Source: Microcoleus sp. FACHB-831 (GTDB taxonomy: Bacteria > Cyanobacteriota > Cyanobacteriia > Cyanobacteriales > FACHB-T130). From it: a stretch of DNA of 64,000 nucleotides. The position numbers were made by a program, and so were the translations under genes. Each line of letters starts with the position of its first letter. The stretch's first letter is position 1. The notes beneath the pieces are model-generated. The model did not search any database and was not told the origin of the DNA. It saw nothing but the letters and a program-made list of their open reading frames with translations. Location of the stretch: NCBI RefSeq assembly GCF_014695585.1, contig NZ_JACJON010000036.1, positions 147,944 through 211,943 on the forward strand, read 5' to 3'. Of the stretch, positions 35,438 to 43,838 are shown piece after piece.

Positions 35438-36220
35438 TTATCGATTGCTAGAACCCTTGTAAATCCGTTGCGCTTGCTCTGGAGATAACGGCATCGATGG
35501 AATTCTTTCCCTCTTAAACCCTACAGACTCACCATTATTTGCGGGAACTTGGATTTGGGGTGGCACGTTCTTCTTAAGGACGCTAGTCTTAGCAGGAAGC
35601 GGGCTGGATGGTGCCACGTATTCATCACAGTCAGGATCGTACACCAAGACTTGTCCCGTTTCAATTTGATAAAACCAAGCGTGTAGAGTCAGTTGCCCTT
35701 TATGAAGTTTAGAGTGAATCACTGGGTAAGTCCGCAAATTTTCGATTTGCGTTAGCACGTTCTCACCAATCGTCACGTCCAGAAGGTCTTCCCCGTCAAG
35801 GTCTGTGTAGTTTTCTTGAATTAGCCGACGAGTCGCTTCAGCCTGTTTTAACCATTCATAAACTAGGGGCATTTCTCCAGCCAAACTACCCAATTTCAAC
35901 AATCCCTTCATCGCGCCGCAGTGAGAGTGACCGCAGACAACTATCTGGTTTATGTTTAAAGCATGAACGGCATATTCAAGTGTTGCTCCTTCGCCGCCAT
36001 TTGTTGCGCCAAAAGGCGGTATCAAATTGCCAGCATTGCGGATAACAAAAAGTTCGCCGACACCAGCTTGAGTAATCAAATTCGGATCGATTCGAGAATC
36101 AGAGCAGGTGATAAACAACACCCTCGGTGTCTGACCGTGAGCGAGTTGCTCAAACAACTCGTGGTGCATGCTAAAGTAGCCGCTTTGGAACTCACGCAGA
36201 CCTTTAATTAGTTTCTTCAT
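35438..36220 (-). CDS. ccaA: Beta-class carbonic anhydrase
   Basis: A 260-residue zinc enzyme converting CO2 and bicarbonate. Zinc ligands Cys39, His98 and Cys101 and the Asp41/Arg43 dyad are in ITCSDSRIDP and VVCGHSHCGAMKG. A C-terminal extension of about 60 residues (VLVYDPDCDEYVAP onward) exceeds the simple beta form and is like the carboxysomal CcaA of cyanobacteria, where it mediates docking in the shell. Carboxysome location is inferred; no ccm genes are nearby. ATG at 36220. Confidence 0.9.
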   Translation of the reverse strand: MKKLIKGLREFQSGYFSMHHELFEQLAHGQTPRVLFITCSDSRIDPNLITQAGVGELFVIRNAGNLIPPFGATNGGEGATLEYAVHALNINQIVVCGHSHCGAMKGLLKLGSLAGEMPLVYEWLKQAEATRRLIQENYTDLDGEDLLDVTIGENVLTQIENLRTYPVIHSKLHKGQLTLHAWFYQIETGQVLVYDPDCDEYVAPSSPLPAKTSVLKKNVPPQIQVPANNGESVGFKRERIPSMPLSPEQAQRIYKGSSNR

Positions 36221-36251
36221 AGAGCAGATGTTTCTCCAGCCAGGGTGATGT

Positions 36252-36331
36252 CCTCACCCCCAACCCCCCTCCTGCGAGGAGAGGGGAGAATTTCTGTCCC
36301 TTCTGATTTCGTGAAGTGGGTTGGGGTGAGG
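36252..36331. repeat. Long inverted repeat between carbonic anhydrase and carotenoid oxygenase genes
   Basis: CCTCACCCCCAACC (36252 on) and GGTTGGGGTGAGG (36319-36331) are complementary over about 13 bp, with a further GAGGAGAGGGGAG segment in the loop. Sequences of this type are common dispersed repeats in cyanobacterial intergenic DNA. It lies between the divergent genes, in their promoter space. Confidence 0.6.
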
Positions 36332-36470
36332 TTGCGTATCTAATAACTAGCAATAAATAGGAAACTGCGATCGCGCCTCCAGAAGACTCATTGTAACGGA
36401 ATAGCAAAACCAACCAAAATAAAGTAAGAGCTTGTTTACTAGCCCGACCGCCACCCTCTTCAATATTGAT

Positions 36471-37904
36471 ATGCAAACAACCAGCAAACCCGCTACCCGC
36501 AAAGCTTGGGCAAAAGCGATCGCGCAACCAGGCAAAGAATTTCCTCTCACTCCCCTACCTCTGCTATCTGGCAAAATTCCCGCAGGCTTGCGCGGAACCC
36601 TCTATCGCAATGGCCCCGGTAGGCTGGAACGCGGTGGCATACCAGTGGGACACTGGTTTGATGGAGATGGTGCCATCCTCGGCGTACATTTCACCGATGC
36701 GGGTGCTACCGGACTCTATCGCTACGTGCAAACAGAAGGCTACAAAGAAGAAACTGCCGCTGATAAGTTACTTTACGGCAACTATGGCATGACCGCACCG
36801 GGGCCAATATGGAATAAATGGCTCAAATCCGTTAAAAATGTCGCCAATACCTCTGTTATCGCGCTACCCGATAAACTCTTAGCACTGTGGGAAGGAGGCG
36901 AACCCCACGCACTGGACTTAGAAACGCTGGAAACTAAGGGATTAGAGGATCTATCTGGGTTAAATAAGCTATTGCCTTATTCTGCTCATCCCAAGTGCGA
37001 CGCGGAGACTGGGGAAATATTCAATTTTGGCGTTACCCCTGGATTGAAATCGACGCTGAATATTTATAAGAGCGATCGCACTGGCAAAATTTTACAAAAA
37101 TCATCAGTTACTCTCGATGGTCTTCCCTTAATTCATGATTTTGTCATGGCTGGGCAATATCTCGTGTTTTTCATTCCCCCAGTCCGCGTAAATGCCATTC
37201 CCGTCCTAATAGGTTTAAACAGCTACAGTGACGCGATGGAATGGCAACCCAAGTTAGGAACTCAAATTTTAGTTTTTGACCGCGAAACTTTATCTTTAGT
37301 CAGTCGTGGAGAAACAGAATCTTGGTATCAGTGGCATTTCGGTAACGGCTACGTCGATGATAGCGGTTCAATTATTATCGATTTTGCCCGCTATCAAGAC
37401 TTTACAACTAACCAACGTCTCAAAGAAATAGCAACAGGACAAACTAAAACCGCCGCAGAAGCTAATTTGTGGCAAGTGCATATCAACCCCCAAACCAGCA
37501 AAGTAACTGAATTGGAGAAATTGGTAGATCGAGATTGTGAATTCCCAGTCATACCGCCGTCGCAATTCGGTCAACCTTCGCGCTATACCTATCTTTCGGT
37601 GCAAAAGAAAGGGGTAGATATCAGCCAAGAAATATATGGCGCGATCGCTCGTTTCGACGGCAAAACCCACACTCTCACCGAAGCTGACTTGGGTGAAAAT
37701 CGCTATCCGATGGAACCAATTTATGCCCCCGATGCGATTAATCCTAGCCAAGGTTGGATAGTTACAGTCGTCTATGATGGCAATTCTGATACTAGCGAAG
37801 TTTGGGTTTACGATAGCGATCGCCTGGATGAACCACCTGTTTGTAAGCTAGGATTACCTAGCGTCATCCCTATGGGATTTCACGGCACTTGGAAGCCTGC
37901 TTAA
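36471..37904 (+). CDS. Carotenoid oxygenase (RPE65/apocarotenoid oxygenase family)
   Basis: A 477-residue seven-bladed propeller enzyme that cleaves carotenoids or apocarotenoids with a non-haem iron held by four His. Likely ligands are in YSAHPKCDAETG, LIHDFVMAG, WQWHFGNGY-like SWYQWHFGNG, and the C-terminal IPMGFHGTW, which is typical of the family end. GTLYRNGPGRLERGG is the N-terminal signature. It most resembles the cyanobacterial apocarotenoid-15,15'-oxygenase group. The ATG at 36471 is chosen over a TTG at 36432. A terminator follows 16 bp after the stop. Confidence 0.92.
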   Translation: MQTTSKPATRKAWAKAIAQPGKEFPLTPLPLLSGKIPAGLRGTLYRNGPGRLERGGIPVGHWFDGDGAILGVHFTDAGATGLYRYVQTEGYKEETAADKLLYGNYGMTAPGPIWNKWLKSVKNVANTSVIALPDKLLALWEGGEPHALDLETLETKGLEDLSGLNKLLPYSAHPKCDAETGEIFNFGVTPGLKSTLNIYKSDRTGKILQKSSVTLDGLPLIHDFVMAGQYLVFFIPPVRVNAIPVLIGLNSYSDAMEWQPKLGTQILVFDRETLSLVSRGETESWYQWHFGNGYVDDSGSIIIDFARYQDFTTNQRLKEIATGQTKTAAEANLWQVHINPQTSKVTELEKLVDRDCEFPVIPPSQFGQPSRYTYLSVQKKGVDISQEIYGAIARFDGKTHTLTEADLGENRYPMEPIYAPDAINPSQGWIVTVVYDGNSDTSEVWVYDSDRLDEPPVCKLGLPSVIPMGFHGTWKPA

Positions 37905-37920
37905 CTACATAGATAAAAAG

Positions 37921-37953
37921 GAAAACCGTTTTCTCATAAGAAAACGGTTTTTT
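37921..37953 (+). terminator. Intrinsic terminator of the carotenoid oxygenase gene
   Basis: GAAAACCGTTTTC and GAAAACGGTTTT form a stable stem around TCATAA, followed by TTTTTT on the plus strand. Confidence 0.88.
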
Positions 37954-37972
37954 ATTGCCCAAGGAGAGAGCA

Positions 37973-38110
37973 ATGCTTTTTGTAGTGGGTGGATTTATGC
38001 TCGGTGCGTCAGCTATAAATCCAGACCTTTACAGATTACTTATTGATACTTTATATCTAAGCATTCTGGGGCGTTCTTCTGCCGCTGCCCCGGTTTGCCG
38101 AATCTTCTGA
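37973..38110 (+). CDS. Possible 45-residue small hydrophobic protein, antisense to the RGSGR gene end
   Basis: An ORF of 45 codons with an excellent ribosome binding site (AAGGAGAGAG at 37961-37970, directly before CA-ATG). It begins MLFVVGGFMLGASAINPDLY and has one hydrophobic segment; I recognise no family. It starts 20 bp after the carotenoid oxygenase terminator, and its last 54 bp overlap the 3' end of the RGSGR gene on the other strand. It could be a real small membrane protein, a gene remnant or a chance ORF; the ribosome binding site is the main support. Confidence 0.35.
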   Translation: MLFVVGGFMLGASAINPDLYRLLIDTLYLSILGRSSAAAPVCRIF

Positions 38111-38605
38111 CTCTTCAGCCACTACTATATACCCTGAGTTTTGCAGCTTAAAAGCATAGCGATTTTCGCTATCAATTTGCTTAAAAATGTTGTTAGCCGC
38201 ACCAGGGGTTTTCCTGCCGCTGCCACGATTGTAAGTACCCTGGCTTGGTTTTTGAGCAACTAAATGTTGTTGAATACCATCAGAATTTCCACCATTATTT
38301 AGTTGCGTGAAATTTCTATTACTTTGGACATCTCTGCGTCCGCTGCCGCGATTATCTTTGCTTTCTCCGGAATTTTCAGCCGCTACTTTAAAAGCGTCGC
38401 TAGAGTCAATATCAACTTGATATGGCGTTTTTCTGCCGCTACCACGATTATCTTTATTACCATCTAATTTTTCAGCCACTAAATGTGTTTGCATGAAATC
38501 GGAGTTTTGTAGCTTAAAAGCGTCCTTTGCAGCCGCATCTTTTAAATTAACGCTTAAGCCAGTCAGTAACATAGTTGATAAAAGAATAGTATTGGAGACG
38601 CGCAT
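38057..38605 (-). CDS. Secreted protein with four RGSGR motifs (PatX/PatS-like peptide precursor)
   Basis: A 182-residue protein with a signal peptide (MRVSNTILLSTMLLTGLSVN, cleavage near DAAA|KDAF). RGSGR occurs four times, at 54-58, 86-90, 127-131 and 172-176, each preceded by Asn and followed by Lys/Arg. The spacers are repeats too, with AFKLQNS and HLVA(E/Q)K blocks before three or four of them. RGSGR is the pentapeptide of PatS and PatX that binds HetR and suppresses heterocyst differentiation; PatX proteins also have a hydrophobic N-terminus and occur widely with HetR. The layout suggests an exported precursor that yields several signal peptides. AAGGA lies 8 nt before the ATG at 38605. 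Link to HetR is inference. Confidence 0.75.
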   Translation of the reverse strand: MRVSNTILLSTMLLTGLSVNLKDAAAKDAFKLQNSDFMQTHLVAEKLDGNKDNRGSGRKTPYQVDIDSSDAFKVAAENSGESKDNRGSGRRDVQSNRNFTQLNNGGNSDGIQQHLVAQKPSQGTYNRGSGRKTPGAANNIFKQIDSENRYAFKLQNSGYIVVAEESEDSANRGSGRRTPQNA

Positions 38606-38706
38606 TTGTGATGTCCTTGTTTGATGATCTACTCACTTATCCCCACTTGCTAATGAGCTATCAGTACAAAAATAAAAATATTTTCTGCAAAGAGTAAAAT
38701 TAAAAA

Positions 38707-38738
38707 AACCCCCGGTTTTATCAAAAAAACCGGGGGTT
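38707..38738 (-). terminator. Strong intrinsic terminator in the leader of the RGSGR gene
   Basis: AACCCCCGGTTTT and AAAACCGGGGGTT form a 12-13-bp stem with a short loop. On the minus strand it is followed by seven T, while the plus strand has no T-run, so it faces the minus direction. It lies about 100 bp upstream of the RGSGR start codon, with no minus-strand gene before it. Confidence 0.8.
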
Positions 38739-39196
38739 AGAGTTTGCAGAGAGTGGCGCGAGCGCTTTGCAAATAAAAATATTTTTTGTCTCGCGCTCTA
38801 GAGCAAATTCATTAGCAAGCCAAATATAAAAAGCATTTTTCTTGCTATCTTATCTAAGGATTTATTGATATATAACGACAAAATTAGACGCGCATAATTC
38901 TGTTTGTATTTGAGCTTCTACTGCTTAATCCAGACTTGGTGCTAAGCCATCCGGAGAAAATCCACAATGCTAAGTAGAAAAGTATTATTATCTGTAAAAA
39001 CAATAATTAGGCGTAGCAGCCTAAGCCATGCGCTAGGGCGATCGCACCCATAGCGCACCCCAGCGGAAAGCAAAGCCAACATGGGACAAATGCCCGCGAT
39101 CGCCAGGGTCGCCTGGTTGGGGAGCCTGCATCTATACTGAGATTACCCAGCCCGTGCCTTGTGGATTTTATAGCACTAAAAACTGACTATTCAGGT
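38739..39196. other. Intergenic region between RGSGR and Uma2 genes
   Basis: About 460 bp upstream of two divergent genes. It holds a second imperfect inverted repeat (AGTGGCGCGAG and CTCGCGCTCT, about 38753-38813), a TCCGGA hexamer at 38950-38955, and two HIP1 octamers near 39040-39107. No ORF is convincing. A minus-strand transcript starting near 38950 would end at the terminator at 38707-38738, so a non-coding RNA of about 250 nt is possible. Confidence 0.35.
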
Positions 39197-39847
39197 ATGA
39201 GTAAACTACAGGCAAAATTACCAACCGATGAATGGGTTGTGGCTACTTGGGAAGAGTACATACAAGCACTTGATAACCCAGCTTACGAACGCGCCAAGGG
39301 ATATTACCACAACGGACAGTTAAGGATTGAAATGACTCCCCAAGGTTACGACCATTCCTACGATAACTCCCTACTCGGGTATGCCATTCAGTTATTCTGC
39401 GCTATCAAAAGCATTCCCATAAGTGGACTAACTAACTGTACTTTCAGGAAAACTAATGAAGCCGAAGCGCAACCAGATTTAGCCTTTTACATTGGCGACA
39501 ACGCCGAAATTATTCCGCCTGACACTTCAATAGTTAATTTGGATGTTTACCCGCCACCAGATTTAGTAATTGAAGTAGCCAAAACCTCCCTTTCAGATGA
39601 TATTGGAGGCAAGCGAATGCTCTATGAGAGATTGGGAGTATGTGAATATTGGGTGGGAAATGTACGTCAGGCAACATTAATAGCTTTTGCAATTGCAGAT
39701 GGTGGTAGCAAACGCATCGCCCAGTCTCAAGTTTTGGCAGAGTTACCGTTTAATCTGCTAGAAGAAGCTTTACAGCGCAGCCGCGAAACTGGTAGAAGTC
39801 AGGTATATGCTTGGTTAATTAGCCAAATGCAAGCTATTTCCCGATAA
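39197..39847 (+). CDS. Uma2-family (DUF820) putative endonuclease
   Basis: A 216-residue PD-(D/E)XK-fold protein of the Uma2 family, which is greatly expanded in cyanobacteria. Recognisable are EWVVATWEEY at the N-terminus, QPDLAFYIGD with the catalytic Asp, and the PDLVIEVAKTSLSDD strand with Glu, followed by KRMLYERLGVCEYWVGN with the basic residue. Nuclease activity is predicted from the fold only, and function is unknown. The ATG at 39197 (MSKLQAKLPTDEW) fits the family start better than the GTG at 39161. Confidence 0.88.
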   Translation: MSKLQAKLPTDEWVVATWEEYIQALDNPAYERAKGYYHNGQLRIEMTPQGYDHSYDNSLLGYAIQLFCAIKSIPISGLTNCTFRKTNEAEAQPDLAFYIGDNAEIIPPDTSIVNLDVYPPPDLVIEVAKTSLSDDIGGKRMLYERLGVCEYWVGNVRQATLIAFAIADGGSKRIAQSQVLAELPFNLLEEALQRSRETGRSQVYAWLISQMQAISR

Positions 39848-40009
39848 AGGCCGATATAAATACTGCTAGCTAACTGATGCCAATCTAAGCGGCGCAAGCG
39901 AGACTTATGGCATAAAAAGCGATCGCGCCGGAAAGGTTTTTCTACAACTTAGCCTTAACTACAATTAAAATAAGGCTTCTAGCCTTCCACCGATTTAGCA
40001 CGATTGACC

Positions 40010-41374
40010 ATGACCACCACACCCCGCCGCTACCACATCACTACCTTCGGCTGCCAGATGAACAAAGCCGACTCCGAACGCATGGCTGGCATCCTTGAAA
40101 ATATGGGCTTTGCGTGGTCAGAAGACCCCAACGATGCTAACGTGATTCTCTACAACACTTGCACGATTCGGGATAACGCCGAACAAAAAGTTTACTCTTA
40201 CCTCGGCAGACAAGCCAAGCGCAAGCACGAACAAGCCGACCTTACTCTTATAGTGGCAGGGTGTGTCGCCCAGCAGGAAGGAGAAGCCCTGCTGCGTCGC
40301 GTGCCAGAGTTAGACTTAGTGATGGGGCCGCAGCACGCCAATCGCTTGCAAGATCTGCTCGAACAGGTGTTCGATGGCAATCAGGTAGTAGCCACAGAAT
40401 CTATTCATATTGTTGAAGACATCACCAAACCCCGCCGCGATAGCAAAGTAACGGCTTGGGTAAACGTAATTTATGGTTGCAACGAACGCTGCACTTACTG
40501 CGTCGTTCCCAACGTGCGGGGCGTAGAGCAATCGCGCACTCCAGAGGCAATTCGCGCTGAAATGGAAGAATTAGCGCGTCAAGGCTACAAGGAAGTGACG
40601 CTATTGGGGCAAAATATTGACGCCTACGGTCGCGATTTGCCTGGGGCGACGGCTGAAGGTCGCCATCAGCATACCTTGACCGATCTACTCTACTACGTGC
40701 ATGATGTGCCGGGAATCGAGCGCATTCGTTTTGCTACGAGTCATCCGCGTTATTTCACAGAAAGGCTGATTCGCGCTTGTAACGAATTGCCTAAAGTGTG
40801 CGAACATTTCCACATTCCCTTCCAGTCTGGCGATAACGATGTGCTGAAGGCGATGGCGCGTGGTTATACCGCGGAGAAATATCGCCGGATTATTGACACA
40901 ATTCGCCGCTATATGCCGGATGCGTCGATTAGTGCTGATGCGATTGTCGGATTTCCTGGCGAAACGGAAGCACAGTTTGAAAATACAATTAAACTGGTGG
41001 AAGATATTGGCTTTGACTTGTTGAATACTGCTGCATATTCTCCACGACCGGGCACGCCAGCCGCTTTATGGGAAAATCAGCTAAGTGAAGAAGTGAAAGC
41101 TGATAGATTGCAGCGTTTGAATCATCTGGTAGGAACTAAAGCAGCAGAGCGATCGCAACGTTATTTTAACCGTATTGAAGAAGTCTTAGTAGAAGACCAA
41201 AATCCCAAAGACGCAACTCAGTTAATGGGACGCACGCGCGGTAATCGCCTCACCTTTTTTACGGGTGATATCGGTCAACTCAAAGGCAAATTGGTAAAAG
41301 TTAAAATAACAGAAGTTCGCCCCTTCAGTTTGACAGGTGAGCAAATAGAAGTGCGTCAGCCAATGCCAGTTTGA
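40010..41374 (+). CDS. miaB: tRNA-2-methylthio-N6-dimethylallyladenosine synthase
   Basis: A 454-residue radical-SAM methylthiotransferase that modifies A37 of UNN-decoding tRNAs. The N-terminal UPF0004 domain has the auxiliary cluster ligands ([15 protein letters not shown]), the radical-SAM cluster is in [15 protein letters not shown], and the C-terminal TRAM domain (about 385-450) binds RNA. The ATG at 40010 is preferred to a TTG two codons earlier. The gene for a small membrane protein follows at 8 bp and is probably cotranscribed. Confidence 0.95.
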   Translation: MTTTPRRYHITTFGCQMNKADSERMAGILENMGFAWSEDPNDANVILYNTCTIRDNAEQKVYSYLGRQAKRKHEQADLTLIVAGCVAQQEGEALLRRVPELDLVMGPQHANRLQDLLEQVFDGNQVVATESIHIVEDITKPRRDSKVTAWVNVIYGCNERCTYCVVPNVRGVEQSRTPEAIRAEMEELARQGYKEVTLLGQNIDAYGRDLPGATAEGRHQHTLTDLLYYVHDVPGIERIRFATSHPRYFTERLIRACNELPKVCEHFHIPFQSGDNDVLKAMARGYTAEKYRRIIDTIRRYMPDASISADAIVGFPGETEAQFENTIKLVEDIGFDLLNTAAYSPRPGTPAALWENQLSEEVKADRLQRLNHLVGTKAAERSQRYFNRIEEVLVEDQNPKDATQLMGRTRGNRLTFFTGDIGQLKGKLVKVKITEVRPFSLTGEQIEVRQPMPV

Positions 41375-41382
41375 GAAATAGA

Positions 41383-42051
41383 ATGAAAACATTTCTTAGC
41401 TTGTGGAAAATAGAATTTGCCTCACGTCTTCCACACCTCCGCCGGGATATGGAAGACGCTGTTTTTCTTCCCCCACGCTTGGCTTACGGGTTATACAATG
41501 CCTTCGTGCTGCTGTACTGGACGGGAGTGGCTGCTGGGACTATAACTTGGCTGGCTTGTCGCTTTACTTTCTTGTTAGGCGCTAACACTCGCCGCGTTGC
41601 CGATAAATACAAATTGCTGCCGCCAAAGGCTAAGAAACCTACTATACAACCTCAAATATCCACGCCCAGAAAGCCAAGCGAACAAATTCCATTAGTCCAA
41701 CCTACGGCTAAAGCGGAGCAAAAGATACAAGCCGCTAATACCGATAGCGAACAGATTCCATTAGTCCAACCTACGGCTAAAGCGGAGCAAAAGATACAAG
41801 CCGCTAATACCGATATGGTTGTTTTAGAGCAGGGGAAAATAGCAGAAACGCCGCTGGCAATCCCACCTATGCCAGCCGAAAAAATTCCATTAGCCGAACT
41901 TACAACAGCGGCGGCGGAAAAAGTAAAAGCAGCAAATCCTCATATGTTAGTATTGGCTCGGCCTTGGGGTAAAGGATGGCGGATTGCTGTTCTCGAACCA
42001 GATCAAGCCACCAGCATAGAACACCCTTGGAAAGTAGTAGTACGCTCCTGA
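41383..42051 (+). CDS. Membrane protein of unknown function with internal 23-residue duplication
   Basis: A 222-residue protein following miaB. One or two membrane segments at about 35-70 (LAYGLYNAFVLLYWTGVAAG onward) are followed by a Lys/Pro/Gln-rich linker and a small C-terminal domain (MLVLARPWGKGWRIAVLEPD). The linker contains two nearly identical 23-residue units (SEQIPLVQPTAKAEQKIQAA, then NTD), and a third diverged one (AEKIPLAELTTAAAEKVKAA). No family is recognised. ATG at 41383 preferred to a TTG at 41371. Confidence 0.65.
   Translation: MKTFLSLWKIEFASRLPHLRRDMEDAVFLPPRLAYGLYNAFVLLYWTGVAAGTITWLACRFTFLLGANTRRVADKYKLLPPKAKKPTIQPQISTPRKPSEQIPLVQPTAKAEQKIQAANTDSEQIPLVQPTAKAEQKIQAANTDMVVLEQGKIAETPLAIPPMPAEKIPLAELTTAAAEKVKAANPHMLVLARPWGKGWRIAVLEPDQATSIEHPWKVVVRS
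41677..41814 (+). repeat. 69-bp direct tandem duplication
   Basis: The units 41677-41745 and 41746-41814 differ at a single base (AACAAATT versus AACAGATT). This is a very recent in-frame duplication within the membrane-protein gene. Confidence 0.93.
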
Positions 42052-42533
42052 TTGTTATCGTCTTATTGAAGAAGGCGATCGCTATGCCAAAACTACTACG
42101 AACTAAAGAAACTGTATTAGCCCTAAAAAATGTCCTGAGTCAAGCTTCTCCAGGATGAAGGATGTAGCCGCAGATCGGACTTCGATCGAATGTCACTGGC
42201 TTAAGAAGAAAAAATAATAAACTTAACTGCGATCGCAACCGCTTGCTCCTTGTGCAGGGGGTCTGGGGGAGGCACTCCGTCCCCCAGTGGGGGGCTTGGG
42301 GGGCAACGTCCCCCAAATCCGGGTTTTTCCAATCACAAGCGATCGCATGTGCAGGGGGTCTGGGGGAGGCACTCCGTCCCCCAGTGGGGGGCTTGGGAAG
42401 CAACGTCCCCCAAATCAGAGTTTTTCCAACAAACAATTACTTTTCGCTTAAGCCAGCGCCATTCTACTAAGATCGCCTCGCGGCTCCTGTCTGTGGTAGG
42501 CTAGCGGCGTCGATAAGTTGAGGGAGATTAGAG
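42052..42533. other. Intergenic region before ddl
   Basis: About 480 bp. It holds a 24-codon ORF (42084-42158, MPKLLRTKETVLALKNVLSQ) that is too short to support, a stretch with HIP1 octamers, and the two-copy GC-rich repeat described separately. No gene is confirmed. Confidence 0.45.
42251..42427. repeat. Two tandem 80-bp GC-rich repeat units, period 97 bp
   Basis: Units 42251-42330 and 42348-42427 both run from TGTGCAGGGGGTCTGGGGGA through GGCACTCCGTCCCCCAGTGG to TTTTTCC, with only a few differences. Each contains complementary parts (GGGGGA...TCCCCC), so it can fold. Similar G-rich units occur dispersed in cyanobacterial genomes. A HIP1 octamer lies between the units. Confidence 0.85.
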
Positions 42534-43646
42534 ATGAAAAAATTGCGGGTTGGGCTATTGTTTGGCGGTCGTTCGGGAGAACATGAAGTTTCGCTTAGTT
42601 CGGCACGGGCGATCGCACGCGCCCTTACCTCGCCCCAAAATAGCGATAAGTACGAACTGCTACCTTTATACATCCAAAAAGATGGGCGCTGGCTACCCGC
42701 ACAAGTGGCTCAACAAGTCTTGGAATCTGGAACCCCCTTGCAATTACAGGAGGGTACTCAAGACGCCACTCCCACAACTTCCAGCAGCGAACTTTTAATT
42801 TCCAACACTCAACAGATCGGTCGCTGGCAATCTCTCTCTCAGGTGGATGAGGTTGATGTGTGGTTTCCCATCTTACACGGCCCTAATGGTGAAGATGGGA
42901 CGGTTCAGGGCTTGCTGAAGTTAATGCAGGTTCCCTTTGTAGGTTCTGGGGTTTTGGGTTCGGCTTTGGGCATGGATAAGATTGCCATGAAGATGGCTTT
43001 TGCTCAGGCTGAATTGCCACAGGTGAAATATGTTGCTCTCAATAGATCCCAGGTATGGTCTAATCCTTGCGTGTTTCCCAAGTTGTGCGACGAGATAGAA
43101 GCTAAACTGGGCTATCCCTGTTTTGTGAAGCCTGCAAATTTAGGTTCATCGGTGGGCATAAGCAAAGCGCGATCGCGCACCGAATTAGAAACCGCCCTCG
43201 ATAATGCCGCCAGCTACGACCGCCGTCTAATTGTGGAAGCAGGCGTGGTAGCGCGAGAGGTTGAGTGTGCTGTTTTAGGCAACGACAACCCAAAAGCTTC
43301 AGTCGTTGGAGAGATTACCTTTAACAGCGATTTTTATGACTACGAGACTAAGTACACAGAGGGCTTAGCTGGTTTGGATATTCCGGCGAAGATACCAGAA
43401 GCGATCGCTGCTCAAGTTCAGGAAATGGCTTTAAAAGCTTTTGCCGCAGTTGACGCCGCTGGTTTGGCACGGGTGGACTTTTTCTATGTAGAATCAACTG
43501 GCGAAGTTTTGATTAATGAAATCAACACCATGCCCGGTTTCACCGCGACGAGCATGTATCCCCAACTGTGGGCTGCAACTGGTATTTCTTTCCCAGAACT
43601 GGTCGATCAGTTGATTCAGTTCGCACTAGAGCGGCATTCTGCTTAA
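42534..43646 (+). CDS. ddl: D-alanine--D-alanine ligase
   Basis: A 370-residue ATP-grasp ligase making D-Ala-D-Ala for peptidoglycan. Signatures: [16 protein letters not shown] at the N-terminus, [16 protein letters not shown], the ATP-binding stretch [17 protein letters not shown], and [17 protein letters not shown] with the metal-binding Asn/Glu. Length fits the DdlA-type. ATG at 42534 preceded by GAGGGAGATTAGAG. Cytoplasmic. Confidence 0.97.
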   Translation: MKKLRVGLLFGGRSGEHEVSLSSARAIARALTSPQNSDKYELLPLYIQKDGRWLPAQVAQQVLESGTPLQLQEGTQDATPTTSSSELLISNTQQIGRWQSLSQVDEVDVWFPILHGPNGEDGTVQGLLKLMQVPFVGSGVLGSALGMDKIAMKMAFAQAELPQVKYVALNRSQVWSNPCVFPKLCDEIEAKLGYPCFVKPANLGSSVGISKARSRTELETALDNAASYDRRLIVEAGVVAREVECAVLGNDNPKASVVGEITFNSDFYDYETKYTEGLAGLDIPAKIPEAIAAQVQEMALKAFAAVDAAGLARVDFFYVESTGEVLINEINTMPGFTATSMYPQLWAATGISFPELVDQLIQFALERHSA

Positions 43647-43689
43647 TGGGCGATTGGTAATGAAGAAGAGGCGATCGCCGGCTTCCCAA

Positions 43690-43809
43690 CTAGCGTGCAA
43701 CTTTTTCCCAACGCTGCAATAGCGATCGAAGGTCTACGCTCATAAGCTGCCCATCGCTGCGTCGATTACCAATCACCAGGCGTCGTTCTAAGCTAATCTG
43801 AATTTTGGT
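43690..43809 (-). pseudogene. Possible gene fragment
   Basis: On the minus strand the frame is open for 39 codons and reads [20 protein letters not shown] then VDLRSLLQRWEKVAR before a TAG, which looks protein-like in composition. There is no ATG at its beginning and a stop lies just upstream. It could be the tail of a lost gene; the family is not recognised. Confidence 0.25.
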
Positions 43810-43838
43810 TTAAACAGCTTAAATTCTGGGAGATAACT

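Noticed and set aside
38950..38955. TCCGGA as a proven DIF promoter for the RGSGR gene
   Set aside because: It is about 345 bp from the start codon, no good -10 box follows at the right distance, and the same hexamer occurs elsewhere by chance.
42084..42158. 24-codon ORF MPKLLRTKETVLALKNVLSQ...
   Set aside because: Possibly real or a gene remnant, but too short and without a ribosome binding site to support.
42243..42504. Overlapping ORFs across the GC-rich tandem repeat
   Set aside because: All read through the non-coding repeat units in several frames; none has a ribosome binding site or a family pattern.
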